From Gimesia sp. (lineage in GTDB: Bacteria > Planctomycetota > Planctomycetia > Planctomycetales > Planctomycetaceae): a stretch of 64,000 nucleotides of DNA. Shown here in pieces: positions 1 to 7,193 of the stretch. The DNA lies in contig PAJV01000076.1 in NCBI GenBank assembly GCA_002706765.1, forward strand, positions 1 to 64,000, read 5' to 3'. Position 1 is the stretch's first letter; every line of letters begins with the position of its first letter. Under the pieces are notes generated by a model. It did not search any database. It was not told where the DNA came from and was given only the letters and a program-made list of their open reading frames with translations. The translations under genes were made by a program, and so were the position numbers.

Positions 1-1219
1 CCAGAGCCGAGTTCGGCTCGACGAGCTTTTCGTCGAACTGCCGATGCAGCCAACTCTTCAATTCCGTCATCGCCGGTTGGCTGTGGGCTTGATGTAACTT
101 CAGACGTGCTTCAGAAGACAGCCCATCCTTCCGGGCAGCGGCATCATTTTTATAGACGATCTTCAATGCTTCGAGCATCGTCGAACAGCTTCTGCTGTCC
201 CTGCATCACCTTCACCTGCTTTCGCAGGACGACCATGCGATACGTGTGATTGCAGGTGGTCGGGCTGTAGTCGAATTCCGCGACGAATTCCTGTTCCAGA
301 ATCTTGTTCTGATATTTCTTTTTGACGACGAACTGTTCTTTGAAATTCGGCCGCTTCGCTCGTGTCTGCTTCGTTTTGTTGACGAACTTCGGCTTGCGTT
401 TGAGCTCCTTCCATGCCGAACACGAACTCCACGCCCTCCTCGTGCCAGCGGTCCAGGTGCGTTGTCTGGGAGAAGTCAGAGTCGCCTCGCAGACGAACTT
501 TTCGAAAGCCCGCTTCGCGGCACAGGCGAACCGAGCGATCAAAGTAACCAGCCGCGTCTTCATGCGACGGGCGGTTGCCCGAACGATTCGCCAGGTACAG
601 AACTTCACGCGTGTTGGCCAGGGTGATCACCAATGGATGATAGCCCCACTGGCGTTTGTAGTTCATCCCGATGCCTTCCTTCTTCTCGCCGCACGTTTCC
701 ACCATCGTGCCATCGCCTTCGATGGGCGCCAGGTCGAAGAAACTGTCGGGCTGCTGCTGCCAGACTTTCAAACGTGGTTCATGAAGAGCGTCCATCAGTT
801 TCTGGATGTGAGCTTCGCTGAACCGTCGACAGAAGTCACCCGCTGTTGTCGGATCAGGAATACGCTGAGCTCCCAGTGCATCAAGGTACGCTTCGTCGCA
901 GTTCGAGATGTTCCAGGCAGCTGCCTCCAGCGAACAGGTTGAAGGCAATGTTGAGCACATGGTCGGCTTCGGAATACGGCATGTGAAACATAAAGATCGG
1001 ACAGCCGCGATTGATGCTCTCCGTAATGCTCAACTGCCGAACCAACTGTTGCGCGACGCCAATTCCCCCGCCGGCAATGGTCTGAGTCTTTTCCGCCAGT
1101 TCATATTTCACGTTCGGACACGTCAGCATCGGCGACTGCCCGTTCCAGTTGGCTTTATCAATCCGTTTCTTCGTGCGACGCTTCCGTGCGTCGAGCTGTC
1201 GTTGTATACTTTTCTTCAC
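1..1219 (-). pseudogene. IS1380-like transposase, frameshifted and cut by the window edge
   Basis: The minus strand reads as a DDE transposase that needs three frames. The first part starts at a GTG at 1219 behind a GGAGG ribosome site and begins with a Lys/Arg-rich segment (KKSIQRQLDARKRRTKK). The frame changes near 900-910 (LEHLEL continues as NCDEAYLDALGA), giving the catalytic core with IEGDGTMVET and RLRGDSDF. It changes again near 420, where ELKRKPKFVNKTK continues into the C-terminal region, which runs off the window at base 1. Order and wording match IS1380-family transposases as I know them; the assignment is from memory, not a search. Two frame breaks make it non-functional unless they are sequencing errors. 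It marks the left part of the island as IS-associated. Confidence 0.7.
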
Positions 1220-1220
1220 T

Positions 1221-1293
1221 TGAAAACCTCCCTGTAAGCTGATGTTTCTTGAACTACAATCAAATAAACACCGGAATGCAACGGAGGTTTTCA
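1221..1293. repeat. 11-bp perfect inverted repeat over the transposase ribosome site
   Basis: TGAAAACCTCC at 1221-1231 and GGAGGTTTTCA at 1283-1293 are perfect complements separated by 51 bases. The inner arm contains the GGAGG that serves the transposase start at 1219. The outer arm could be the terminal inverted repeat of the IS. A transcript entering from outside would fold and hide the ribosome site, a known way in which insertion sequences limit transposase made from external promoters; that role is inference. Confidence 0.6.
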
Positions 1294-1335
1294 TCTTTCA
1301 ACCAATTTGCAGACACCTGCTACGCTGGTTTAAAG

Positions 1336-1486
1336 ACTAGGGGATGGCGAGCAAGCGGCTCATGTCAATCCGCAAATTCTGTGCTGGCACCTCATATTAT
1401 ACTCGCAACCGTTGAGAACACACGCAGTTCGGTGGGCTTTGCCGTCCCAGGTTGATCGGCTTGCAAATATCAAGGTACAACTGGAT
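1336..1486. repeat. Direct repeat, copy A (recombinase-derived)
   Basis: This stretch is nearly identical to 13413-13646. Both run from ACTAG through GGCTCATGTCAATCCGCAAA to CCAGGTTGATCGGCTTGCAA and a final ACTGGAT. Copy A lacks 82 bases that copy B has between two copies of GGTGGGCTTT, plus one base near 1416. The right-hand part encodes a short piece of a serine-recombinase C-terminal region that is longer in copy B. The two copies flank cassette A, the decayed mer copy and the CDF gene. Confidence 0.85.
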
Positions 1487-1632
1487 AGCGGAGTCCAGGG
1501 GGCGGCAATGAGTCCCCGGTCGCCGGCATGGAAGCGGCGAAATCTTCCACGGATGCAGGGCCGGAGCCGTGCCCGACCGGGTTTCCTCGAACATCGCTGA
1601 TAGCTACCTCAGCATTGCCGTTGCCTTTCTCC

Positions 1633-1663
1633 TTGACTCCGTACTATGGTACTGAGTTAATAT
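1633..1663 (+). promoter_or_regulatory. MerR-type operator/promoter 1
   Basis: TTGACT (1633-1638) and TAATAT (1658-1663) are separated by 19 bases, the over-long spacing typical of MerR-activated promoters. The spacer holds a near-perfect dyad, ACTCCGTAC-tatg-GTACTGAGT, closely resembling the Tn501/Tn21 mer operator half-site. It precedes the regulator gene at 1712, implying autoregulation. Confidence 0.85.
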
Positions 1664-1671
1664 TAGATTTG

Positions 1672-1698
1672 AACAACAACAACAACAACAACAACAAC
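1672..1698 (+). repeat. (AAC)9 microsatellite in the regulator leader
   Basis: Nine uninterrupted AAC triplets lie between operator/promoter 1 and the regulator's ribosome site (GAGG at 1699-1702), so they would be transcribed as an unstructured A/C-rich leader. Changes in repeat number would alter leader length but not the reading frame. The corresponding leader in cassette B (19490-19518) has no such repeat. Confidence 0.9.
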
Positions 1699-1711
1699 GA
1701 GGATGAGTCCC

Positions 1712-2146
1712 ATGCCGTCCCTTCGCACCGCGCAAGTTGCTCGCCTCGCGGGCGTGAATGTCGAAACCCTTCGCTTCTACGAACGAGAGGGCATCCTTCC
1801 GGAGCCGCCCCGGCGGGCCTCGGGCTACCGGGATTACCCACCGGAGACCGTCAGCCGCATCCGGTTCATCAAGCGCGCCCAGGAGCTTGGCTTCTCCCTC
1901 AAGGAGATCAAGGAACTGCTCGACCTGACCACGGCGCCCCGCGCGAAGTCGGGGCGCGTGCGCCAGATGGCCGAGGCCAAGCTGGCCGAGATCGAGCATA
2001 AAATCCACGACTTGGAAGCAATGAAACAGACGCTCATGGACTTGGTATGCGGCTGCGACGGTCGTCGGCCGCTGGCCGCCTGTCCCATCATTGAGTCGTT
2101 AAGCGGCTGCCCTCGGAGTGGCGAGACGCAAACCGGAACGTCGTAA
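1712..2146 (+). CDS. MerR-family metal sensor of CueR/MerR type (cassette A)
   Basis: A 144-residue one-component metal-responsive activator. Residues 1-70 are the MerR winged-helix DNA-binding domain (VETLRFYEREGIL, then RRASGYRDYP), followed by the long dimerisation helix and a C-terminal metal loop. Ligand-type residues are Cys113, Cys115, Cys124 and Cys133. The position that is Cys in MerR, ZntR and PbrR is Ser80, as in Cu(I)-sensing CueR, and the tail CPIIESLSGC matches CueR. The Cys115-Cys124 spacing of nine is MerR-like, while CueR has eight. ATG 1712 is preferred to ATG 1703 because GAGG at 1699 is well spaced for it and the N-terminus then aligns with the cassette B copy. It probably controls operators at 1633, 2410, 5716 and 19458. 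Cu(I)/Ag(I)/Au(I) sensing is inferred. Confidence 0.9.
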   Translation: MPSLRTAQVARLAGVNVETLRFYEREGILPEPPRRASGYRDYPPETVSRIRFIKRAQELGFSLKEIKELLDLTTAPRAKSGRVRQMAEAKLAEIEHKIHDLEAMKQTLMDLVCGCDGRRPLAACPIIESLSGCPRSGETQTGTS

Positions 2147-2174
2147 CCCAGGCTTGAGCGGAAGGACCACCTAC

Positions 2175-2372
2175 ATGCTGACAGTGGACGCCCCGGATCG
2201 AAGCGTCGAGGACGGCCGTCGCGAGCGCCTGCTCTGGGTGTTGTCGGCGACCACGTTCCTCATCTTCTTTCAAGCCTACATGGTGGCCCCGCTCATTCCG
2301 CGGCTTGCAGAGACCTTTGAGGTTTCAGCGCAGGGCATCGATCTAATTGTCCCCGCCTCTCTGGGCCGGTAG
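2175..2372 (+). pseudogene. N-terminal stub of an MFS transporter
   Basis: A 65-codon frame whose sequence (a short cytoplasmic head, then a first membrane helix with FLIFFQAYMVAPLIPRLAE) looks like the beginning of a major-facilitator exporter. Such proteins have about 400 residues and 12 helices. The frame stops at TAG/GCC just after helix 1, so the rest has been deleted. It lies 28 bases behind the regulator and was probably its operon partner. Operator 2 follows within 40 bases of the stop. A functional one-helix protein is possible but unsupported. Confidence 0.65.
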
Positions 2373-2409
2373 GCCGGACGGAATTTCGGGATGAATATGG
2401 CCTTTGGTC

Positions 2410-2441
2410 TTGACTCCGTACCGTAGTCCGGAGCCGATACT
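2410..2441 (+). promoter_or_regulatory. MerR-type operator/promoter 2
   Basis: TTGACT at 2410-2415 and a -10 candidate GATACT at 2436-2441, with about 20 bases between. The dyad ACTCCGTAC-cgta-GTCCGGAGC is the most diverged of the four, with two mismatches in the right half. It lies about 95 bases ahead of the exporter operon at 2537. Confidence 0.7.
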
Positions 2442-2536
2442 TAGGTAATCGTCCTGTTTTCCGCCGGTGTTGGCTCGCCCGCCTGGAATGCAGCCGCAGG
2501 TCTCGGGCGGATGGTCAAGCTAGAAAGAAGTGAGTG

Positions 2537-3640
2537 ATGGGGAAATTGTTCCTGTGCGGCTCAATTGTGCTTGCGGGGTTGGCTCTTGCCAAGTTCGTAG
2601 TTCTTGCGCCCCGCGAAGTGAGCATCGCGGCTGTCGCCGTCCAAGATGTCGTCGCCGAGATCCAGGGAACAGGGACTGTGGCCACTGAACGACAGCCCCG
2701 GATGGGGTCGAAAATCAACGGGCGCATCGAACGGGTATTGGCGGACGAGGGAGATTTTGTGAAGGAGGGCCAGCTTCTCGCCGTCCTAGAAGATGCAGAC
2801 CTGCACCACCAGGTGGCATTGGCGCGCGCTCAGTTGGAAGCCGCCCGTGCCTCGGCACACCGGGCCAAACTGGATTGGGAACGGGCGAAGAAGTTGGTTG
2901 TTCGGGACAACGCCATTTCGGAGGCGGAGTACGACGCCTACGAGGAAGATTACCGTGTGGCGGAGAGCGCTGTCGGCGTGGAAGAGGCGGAACTCCGCTA
3001 CCGCGAGTTCAAGCTCTCGGAGACAAAGGTCGTCAGCCCCGTGAGCGGTCTCGTCACGAAGCGCTGGGTTGATCCCGGTGATGCGGTGGTCGCCGGTCAG
3101 CCGCTCCTTACAGTGGCCGAGACGGCCACGATCTGGGTTGCGGCCGACGTAGACCAGCGCTTCGCTCACAAGGTTCTCAAAGGACAGCCGGCTACGGTTA
3201 TCCTGCGCGGTCGTCCAGACAAGCCCATCCGTGGTGAGGTGTATCGAGTGAACCCGCAAGCCGACCCCATTACAGAGGAGATGCGTGTCGAGGTGACGTT
3301 TCCACTTCCGCCAGACGAACTCCAGGTCGGGCAGTGGGCGGAGGTCTACATCGAGGTGGGGACCGTCACGAATGTCCTCACGGTGCCGAAGGCCGCCGTC
3401 CTGCCCTTCGGAAATGACAAGTTCGTGTTCGTGGCCGGATCGGACGGAAAGGTGCGCCGGGCCAAGGTGGAACTGGGGCCGACCAGCCCGCGGCTTCCCT
3501 TTGTCCCCGTGACAGGAGATCTGCAAGTCGGGGAGCGGGTGATTCTCAAACCGATCGGTCTTCAGGGAGGCGAAACCGTGCGTGTGGCGGAAGCGCCCGC
3601 CGCTTCGTCTCAAGGTCGTCAGCCGGAGAGCCGGCCATGA
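2537..3640 (+). CDS. HlyD/MacA-like membrane-fusion protein of an ABC exporter
   Basis: A 367-residue periplasmic adaptor. It has one N-terminal membrane anchor (about residues 5-25), then a lipoyl/barrel-sandwich half (GSKINGRIERVL...EGDFVKEGQ), an alpha-helical hairpin rich in Ala/Glu/Arg (about 85-165), the second lipoyl half (VVSPVSGLVTKRWVDPGD) and a beta-barrel region ending near VPKAAVLPFG. ATG 2537 follows AGAAAG; a GTG at 2534 is the alternative. Its stop overlaps the permease start (ATGA), showing translational coupling with the FtsX-like permease and ATPase. The substrate is not evident. The shared operator implies metal-induced expression, either for exporting a metal or metal complex or for repairing envelope damage. 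Confidence 0.88.
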   Translation: MGKLFLCGSIVLAGLALAKFVVLAPREVSIAAVAVQDVVAEIQGTGTVATERQPRMGSKINGRIERVLADEGDFVKEGQLLAVLEDADLHHQVALARAQLEAARASAHRAKLDWERAKKLVVRDNAISEAEYDAYEEDYRVAESAVGVEEAELRYREFKLSETKVVSPVSGLVTKRWVDPGDAVVAGQPLLTVAETATIWVAADVDQRFAHKVLKGQPATVILRGRPDKPIRGEVYRVNPQADPITEEMRVEVTFPLPPDELQVGQWAEVYIEVGTVTNVLTVPKAAVLPFGNDKFVFVAGSDGKVRRAKVELGPTSPRLPFVPVTGDLQVGERVILKPIGLQGGETVRVAEAPAASSQGRQPESRP

Positions 3641-4926
3641 ACCTCGCGCTCAAGGACATCAATTATCACCGTTTCAAGTTCTTCAGCTCGGTGGCGGGCG
3701 TGAGCCAGCTCTTGATGGTCGTTCTGGCTATCGGCGGGATCATCCGGGGAGTGATCTACGACTCGGCCATCATTATTACGGAGACGGGCGCGGACCTCTG
3801 GGTCGTTGAGAAAGGCACGCTCGGCCCCTTCGCGGAGCTCTCCCGGATGCCGGAAGACTACTATCACGCCATCGAAGTAATCCCCGGCGTGGTCGAAGCC
3901 AGCCCGCTGGTGATGGCCTGGGAGCACGTCGTCCGACCGCCCCGGCCCACACCCCTGATGAAGTTCATGTACCGCAATGCGGTCCTCGGTACGAAGACGA
4001 TGGTCGAACCGGGCTGGATGGACGTGCCGATGGAGCAGCGCTTCGTCGTGATCGGCTCCAAGCCGGGCCGGATCGGCGGACCCCCACGGATCATCGCCGG
4101 ACGCGGCATCGAGGCCGACAACTACGAGATCGTGGCCGACGCGAAGGCCGGCTTCCAGCTCGGCGAGCGCGTGCGCTTGGGCTACCACGACTACACGGTG
4201 GTCGGGCTGACGAATAATATGGTCGGCCTCACTGCCGACCCGGTGATCTACACCACCTTGAAAGAGGCGCAGCAGATCCTCTTCCGGCCCGACCCGGACC
4301 TGCTCCGCGACCGCCGCCGCCGGTTCCAACAACAGTTCGCCCAGGCAGCGACGATTGCTCCCCGGCTGGCGGATGGACTGGCGTATCAGGCTTCTACTGT
4401 GGCCGAAGACACGCACTTCATCAACGCCATCGCGGTCAAGCTGGAGCCGGGAACCTCGCCCGATGCTGTGGCCCAAGAGATCGGCCGCTGGAAGCGGCTG
4501 GAGGTCTACACCGCTCCTCAGCAGGTCAACCTCCAGCTCATGGGGTCGAATCGTCTGATCCTGCTGCAACTATCGCTCTTCCGGGTGGTCCTGGTGCTGA
4601 TCGCCGGGATCATCATCGGCTTGATCATCTACACCTTCACACTGGACAAGGTGAAGGAGATCGCCGTGCTGAAACTCCTGGGGACGCCAGGGCGACGGAT
4701 CTACGGCATGATCTTCCAGCAGGCCATTCTCATGGGCGTACTGGGAACCCTTCTCGGTGGCGCGCTTGAACTGGCCATCGAACCCTTCTTCCCAAGACGG
4801 GTTGAGGCCACTTATGGGGACATTGGACAGATGCTCGTCGCCATGACGGTGGTCGCGGTGCTGGCGAGCGTGCTGGCAGTCAGGCGGGCAATGAAAGTGG
4901 ACGCGCAGAGCGTCCTGGGAACATGA
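3637..4926 (+). CDS. FtsX/MacB-like (DevC-type) ABC transporter permease
   Basis: A 429-residue permease. It has one N-terminal membrane helix near residues 15-40, a large extracytoplasmic domain (about 45-300), then three C-terminal helices (LVLIAGIIIGLIIYTF; a second beginning GMIFQQAILMGVLG; a third with VAMTVVAVLASVLAV). This is the four-helix FtsX/MacB topology. The segment VKEIAVLKLLGTPGRRI between helices is the coupling region typical of the family. It overlaps the upstream adaptor by four bases and is followed 13 bases later by the ATPase, so the three make one exporter of the mechanotransmission type. Confidence 0.88.
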   Translation: MNLALKDINYHRFKFFSSVAGVSQLLMVVLAIGGIIRGVIYDSAIIITETGADLWVVEKGTLGPFAELSRMPEDYYHAIEVIPGVVEASPLVMAWEHVVRPPRPTPLMKFMYRNAVLGTKTMVEPGWMDVPMEQRFVVIGSKPGRIGGPPRIIAGRGIEADNYEIVADAKAGFQLGERVRLGYHDYTVVGLTNNMVGLTADPVIYTTLKEAQQILFRPDPDLLRDRRRRFQQQFAQAATIAPRLADGLAYQASTVAEDTHFINAIAVKLEPGTSPDAVAQEIGRWKRLEVYTAPQQVNLQLMGSNRLILLQLSLFRVVLVLIAGIIIGLIIYTFTLDKVKEIAVLKLLGTPGRRIYGMIFQQAILMGVLGTLLGGALELAIEPFFPRRVEATYGDIGQMLVAMTVVAVLASVLAVRRAMKVDAQSVLGT

Positions 4927-4939
4927 GGCGAGGAGTGCA

Positions 4940-5662
4940 ATGGAATACGTCGTTCAGGCCGAAAAACTGGTCAAGACCTACGGAGAAGGGCATAACCGCG
5001 TCGAGGTGCTCAAGGGCCTGGACCTCGCCGTCCGTCCTGGTGAACTGTTCGCCATCATGGGGCCGAGCGGTTCGGGCAAGACCACGCTGCTCAACATTCT
5101 CGGATTGGTCATCGAGCCGACCGAGGGACGGCTCCGACTCGGCGGTGAGGATATCTACAACGGCAAGCGGCGCGACCTCCAAAGACTCCGCCGTGAGAGG
5201 ATCGGCTTTATTTTTCAGTTCGCCAACCTGATCCCGTTCCTGACAGCTCGTGAGAACGTGCTGTTGCCGCTGGAACTCATTGGCGTGCGCGGCCGGCAGG
5301 CCGTGCAGAAAGGGATGGAGCTTCTCGACTATTTGGAAGTCGCCGATCGCGCCGAGCACCTCCCCGAGCAACTCTCGGGCGGGGAAAGGCAGCGGGTGGC
5401 GATTGCCCGCGCCTTGGCGAATGAGCCAAGGGTCATCCTGGCCGATGAACCGACCGCGAGCCTGGATTCCGAGCGCGGCCTGAGCGTGATGCGGCTGCTG
5501 CGCAAGCTCTCCAGCGAACGTGGTACAGCGATCCTGGTGGTGACGCACGATACCCGCATGATCGGCGAGGTGGATCGGGTGATCCGGCTCATTGACGGGC
5601 AGGTTGTCGATGAGGTGACAGAGTCCACGGCTCCGTCAGAGCAGCCTGTAATCCAGCACTGA
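4940..5662 (+). CDS. ABC transporter ATPase (LolD/MacB type)
   Basis: A 240-residue nucleotide-binding subunit. It shows Walker A GPSGSGKTT, the Q-loop in FIFQFANLIPFLTARENV, signature LSGGERQRVAIARAL, Walker B VILADEPTASLD and the switch His in VVTHD. It partners the permease immediately upstream. The size and the TARENV segment fit the LolD/MacB/DevA group. A 3' tail (about residues 225-240) is extra and low-complexity. Confidence 0.93.
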   Translation: MEYVVQAEKLVKTYGEGHNRVEVLKGLDLAVRPGELFAIMGPSGSGKTTLLNILGLVIEPTEGRLRLGGEDIYNGKRRDLQRLRRERIGFIFQFANLIPFLTARENVLLPLELIGVRGRQAVQKGMELLDYLEVADRAEHLPEQLSGGERQRVAIARALANEPRVILADEPTASLDSERGLSVMRLLRKLSSERGTAILVVTHDTRMIGEVDRVIRLIDGQVVDEVTESTAPSEQPVIQH

Positions 5663-5715
5663 TCGCAGGCAACTCAGCTTTTTCGCGGAAGGAGTCGATT
5701 TCTCTGATTCTCCTC

Positions 5716-5747
5716 TTGACTCCGTACATGGGTACGGAGTGGATAAT
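5716..5747 (+). promoter_or_regulatory. MerR-type operator/promoter 3 (perfect dyad)
   Basis: TTGACT at 5716-5721 and GATAAT at 5742-5747 are separated by 20 bases. The spacer dyad ACTCCGTAC-atgg-GTACGGAGT is perfect and almost matches the Tn501/Tn21 mer operator (TCCGTACatgaGTACGGA). It serves the HMA/CcdA-like/ATPase genes and, having the best -10 box, is probably the strongest of the four. Confidence 0.88.
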
Positions 5748-5799
5748 GCATGCAGTCCTGGTTACTCCGGGATTCCAAGGCAAGCTCAGGAGGTGGTCG

Positions 5800-6492
5800 A
5801 TGACGGAGAAAAACAGCAGCGATTCCGGCAAAAATGTTGCAAAGCAGTGGCTTATGATCGGCGTGGTTCTTGTCGCCATCGGCGCGGGAACCTATTTCGT
5901 CGTGTTTGGTCAGAGAGGCTCGAACACCGCGCCGCCGGCCGATGCCGCGCAAGCGATTCCTAACACCGCGACCCCGGATGGCCTCACGGATGTGATCCTT
6001 CCGGTCGAGGGCATGTCCTGCGGGGCGTGTGCCGCCCGCGTCAAGGGAACGCTTAAAGGCATAGACGGCGTGGCGGATATTGAGGTGAGCTTGGCAGAGC
6101 GCCACGTCCGTGTGCGCTACGCGGATGAGAAAGTTAATCCCGAGCGTCTGGCCGAAGCAATCAATGAGCTTGGTTACAAAGCGAGCGTTCCCGCCGCACG
6201 CAAGACGGGAGCGGGAGCGCCGCAGGTCGAAACCGTTGCGAGCGCGGATGCCGGACCATTGCAGGTAAAGACTGTCACGATCCCCGTCGATGGGATGGCC
6301 TGCGAGTACTGTGCGCAATCGGTCAAAGAGAGGCTCGCCGGTATCGACGGCGTGAAAGATGTCGGAATCCGCCTCAAGGAGAAAGAGGCACGGGTGCAGT
6401 ACGTCGAGGGGAAGGTCACGCCGCAGCGCCTCGTCGAGGAAATCGCTGCCCAAGGCTTCAAAGCCGGAACGCCAACCGTCAAGGAGGAGTAA
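5800..6492 (+). CDS. Membrane-anchored tandem heavy-metal-associated (HMA) protein
   Basis: A 230-residue protein. It has an N-terminal uncleaved anchor (about residues 18-38, IGVVLVAIGAGTYFVVF), an Ala/Pro linker, HMA domain 1 (about 66-130; GMSCGAC, Cys74 and Cys77), a linker, and HMA domain 2 (about 158-224; GMACEYC, Cys168 and Cys171). With a short positively charged head before the anchor, the HMA domains should face the periplasm, like two MerP units on a tether. ATG 5800 follows AGGAGG (5788-5793). It overlaps the next gene by one base (TAATG). Likely role: binding the incoming or outgoing soft metal and handing it to the downstream CcdA-like protein or ATPase. The direction of transfer is not shown by the sequence. 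Confidence 0.9.
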   Translation: MTEKNSSDSGKNVAKQWLMIGVVLVAIGAGTYFVVFGQRGSNTAPPADAAQAIPNTATPDGLTDVILPVEGMSCGACAARVKGTLKGIDGVADIEVSLAERHVRVRYADEKVNPERLAEAINELGYKASVPAARKTGAGAPQVETVASADAGPLQVKTVTIPVDGMACEYCAQSVKERLAGIDGVKDVGIRLKEKEARVQYVEGKVTPQRLVEEIAAQGFKAGTPTVKEE

Positions 6493-7178
6493 TGACGCTC
6501 GACGAGTTCCTGCGGAATTTCGGCTCGGCCTTGTCCGAGGGATCGCTGCTGGCCCTTGGAGTCGCTCTCGTCGCGGGTGTTCTCGCCAGCGCTGTCTGTC
6601 CCTGCACGCTCCCGGTGGGAATCGGCATGGCGGGCGTCGTCGGCACCACCGAGAATCAATCTCGCCGGACGGGCTTCCTCATTGCCTTAGCGTTCTTTCT
6701 CGGCATCGTTGTCAACCTCACGCTGCTAGGGGCTGTCGCCGGTCGGCTCGGGGCGATTCTCACCGAGTCGTTTGGTCGGTACTGGGCACTGATGATGGCC
6801 GTAATCTCCTTTGCGGCTGCCATTCTCGCTTTCCGGGGACCGCGGCTGAACGTGGATCGTCTGGCCGCACTGCGAAAGCCGGGATTCATCGGGTCGTTCG
6901 GATACGGTTTCATTTTTAGCCTGGGAACCTCGGCTGCCCCGCTGCTCCTGCTGATGACAGTTGCGGCGACGCAAGCAGAGCCGGCATATGGAGCTCTGCT
7001 GGCCTTTATCTTCGGCTTGGGGCGAGGGCTTCCCTTCCTGCTTGTCGGACTCTTTGCGGGGGCACTCATTCGCTTGACTCGGATCGGAGTCTGGCGACGT
7101 GCGATTCAGACGGTGAGCGGGTTCGCCTTGCTCTTCGTCGGTGCTTATTACACCAGGGCGTTTATCGCCCTGCTTTAA
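6492..7178 (+). CDS. CcdA/DsbD-like six-helix membrane protein with a CPC motif
   Basis: A 228-residue, very hydrophobic protein of CcdA/DsbD-transmembrane type, about six helices. Helix 1 contains ASAVCPCTLPVG with Cys36 and Cys38. In CcdA/DsbD a second redox cysteine sits in helix 4 (the PC in GxxPC). Here the equivalent segment reads SLGTSAAPLLLL, and the protein has no other cysteine. It therefore should not shuttle electrons by the CcdA thiol-disulfide mechanism. The CPC pair and the neighbouring tandem HMA protein and P-type ATPase suggest a metal-handling membrane protein; this is inference. It is translationally coupled to the HMA gene and 15 bases ahead of the ATPase. Confidence 0.8.
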   Translation: MTLDEFLRNFGSALSEGSLLALGVALVAGVLASAVCPCTLPVGIGMAGVVGTTENQSRRTGFLIALAFFLGIVVNLTLLGAVAGRLGAILTESFGRYWALMMAVISFAAAILAFRGPRLNVDRLAALRKPGFIGSFGYGFIFSLGTSAAPLLLLMTVAATQAEPAYGALLAFIFGLGRGLPFLLVGLFAGALIRLTRIGVWRRAIQTVSGFALLFVGAYYTRAFIALL

Positions 7179-7193
7179 AAGTTGGAGGAAATT

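Noticed and set aside
246-942. Plus-strand frames over the transposase
   Set aside because: They are antisense to a recognisable transposase and encode low-complexity Arg/Leu/Phe-rich sequence without ribosome sites.
1528-2001. Plus-strand frame with a poly-Asn run
   Set aside because: The Asn run is only the AAC repeat read in one frame; the rest overlaps the regulator gene out of frame.
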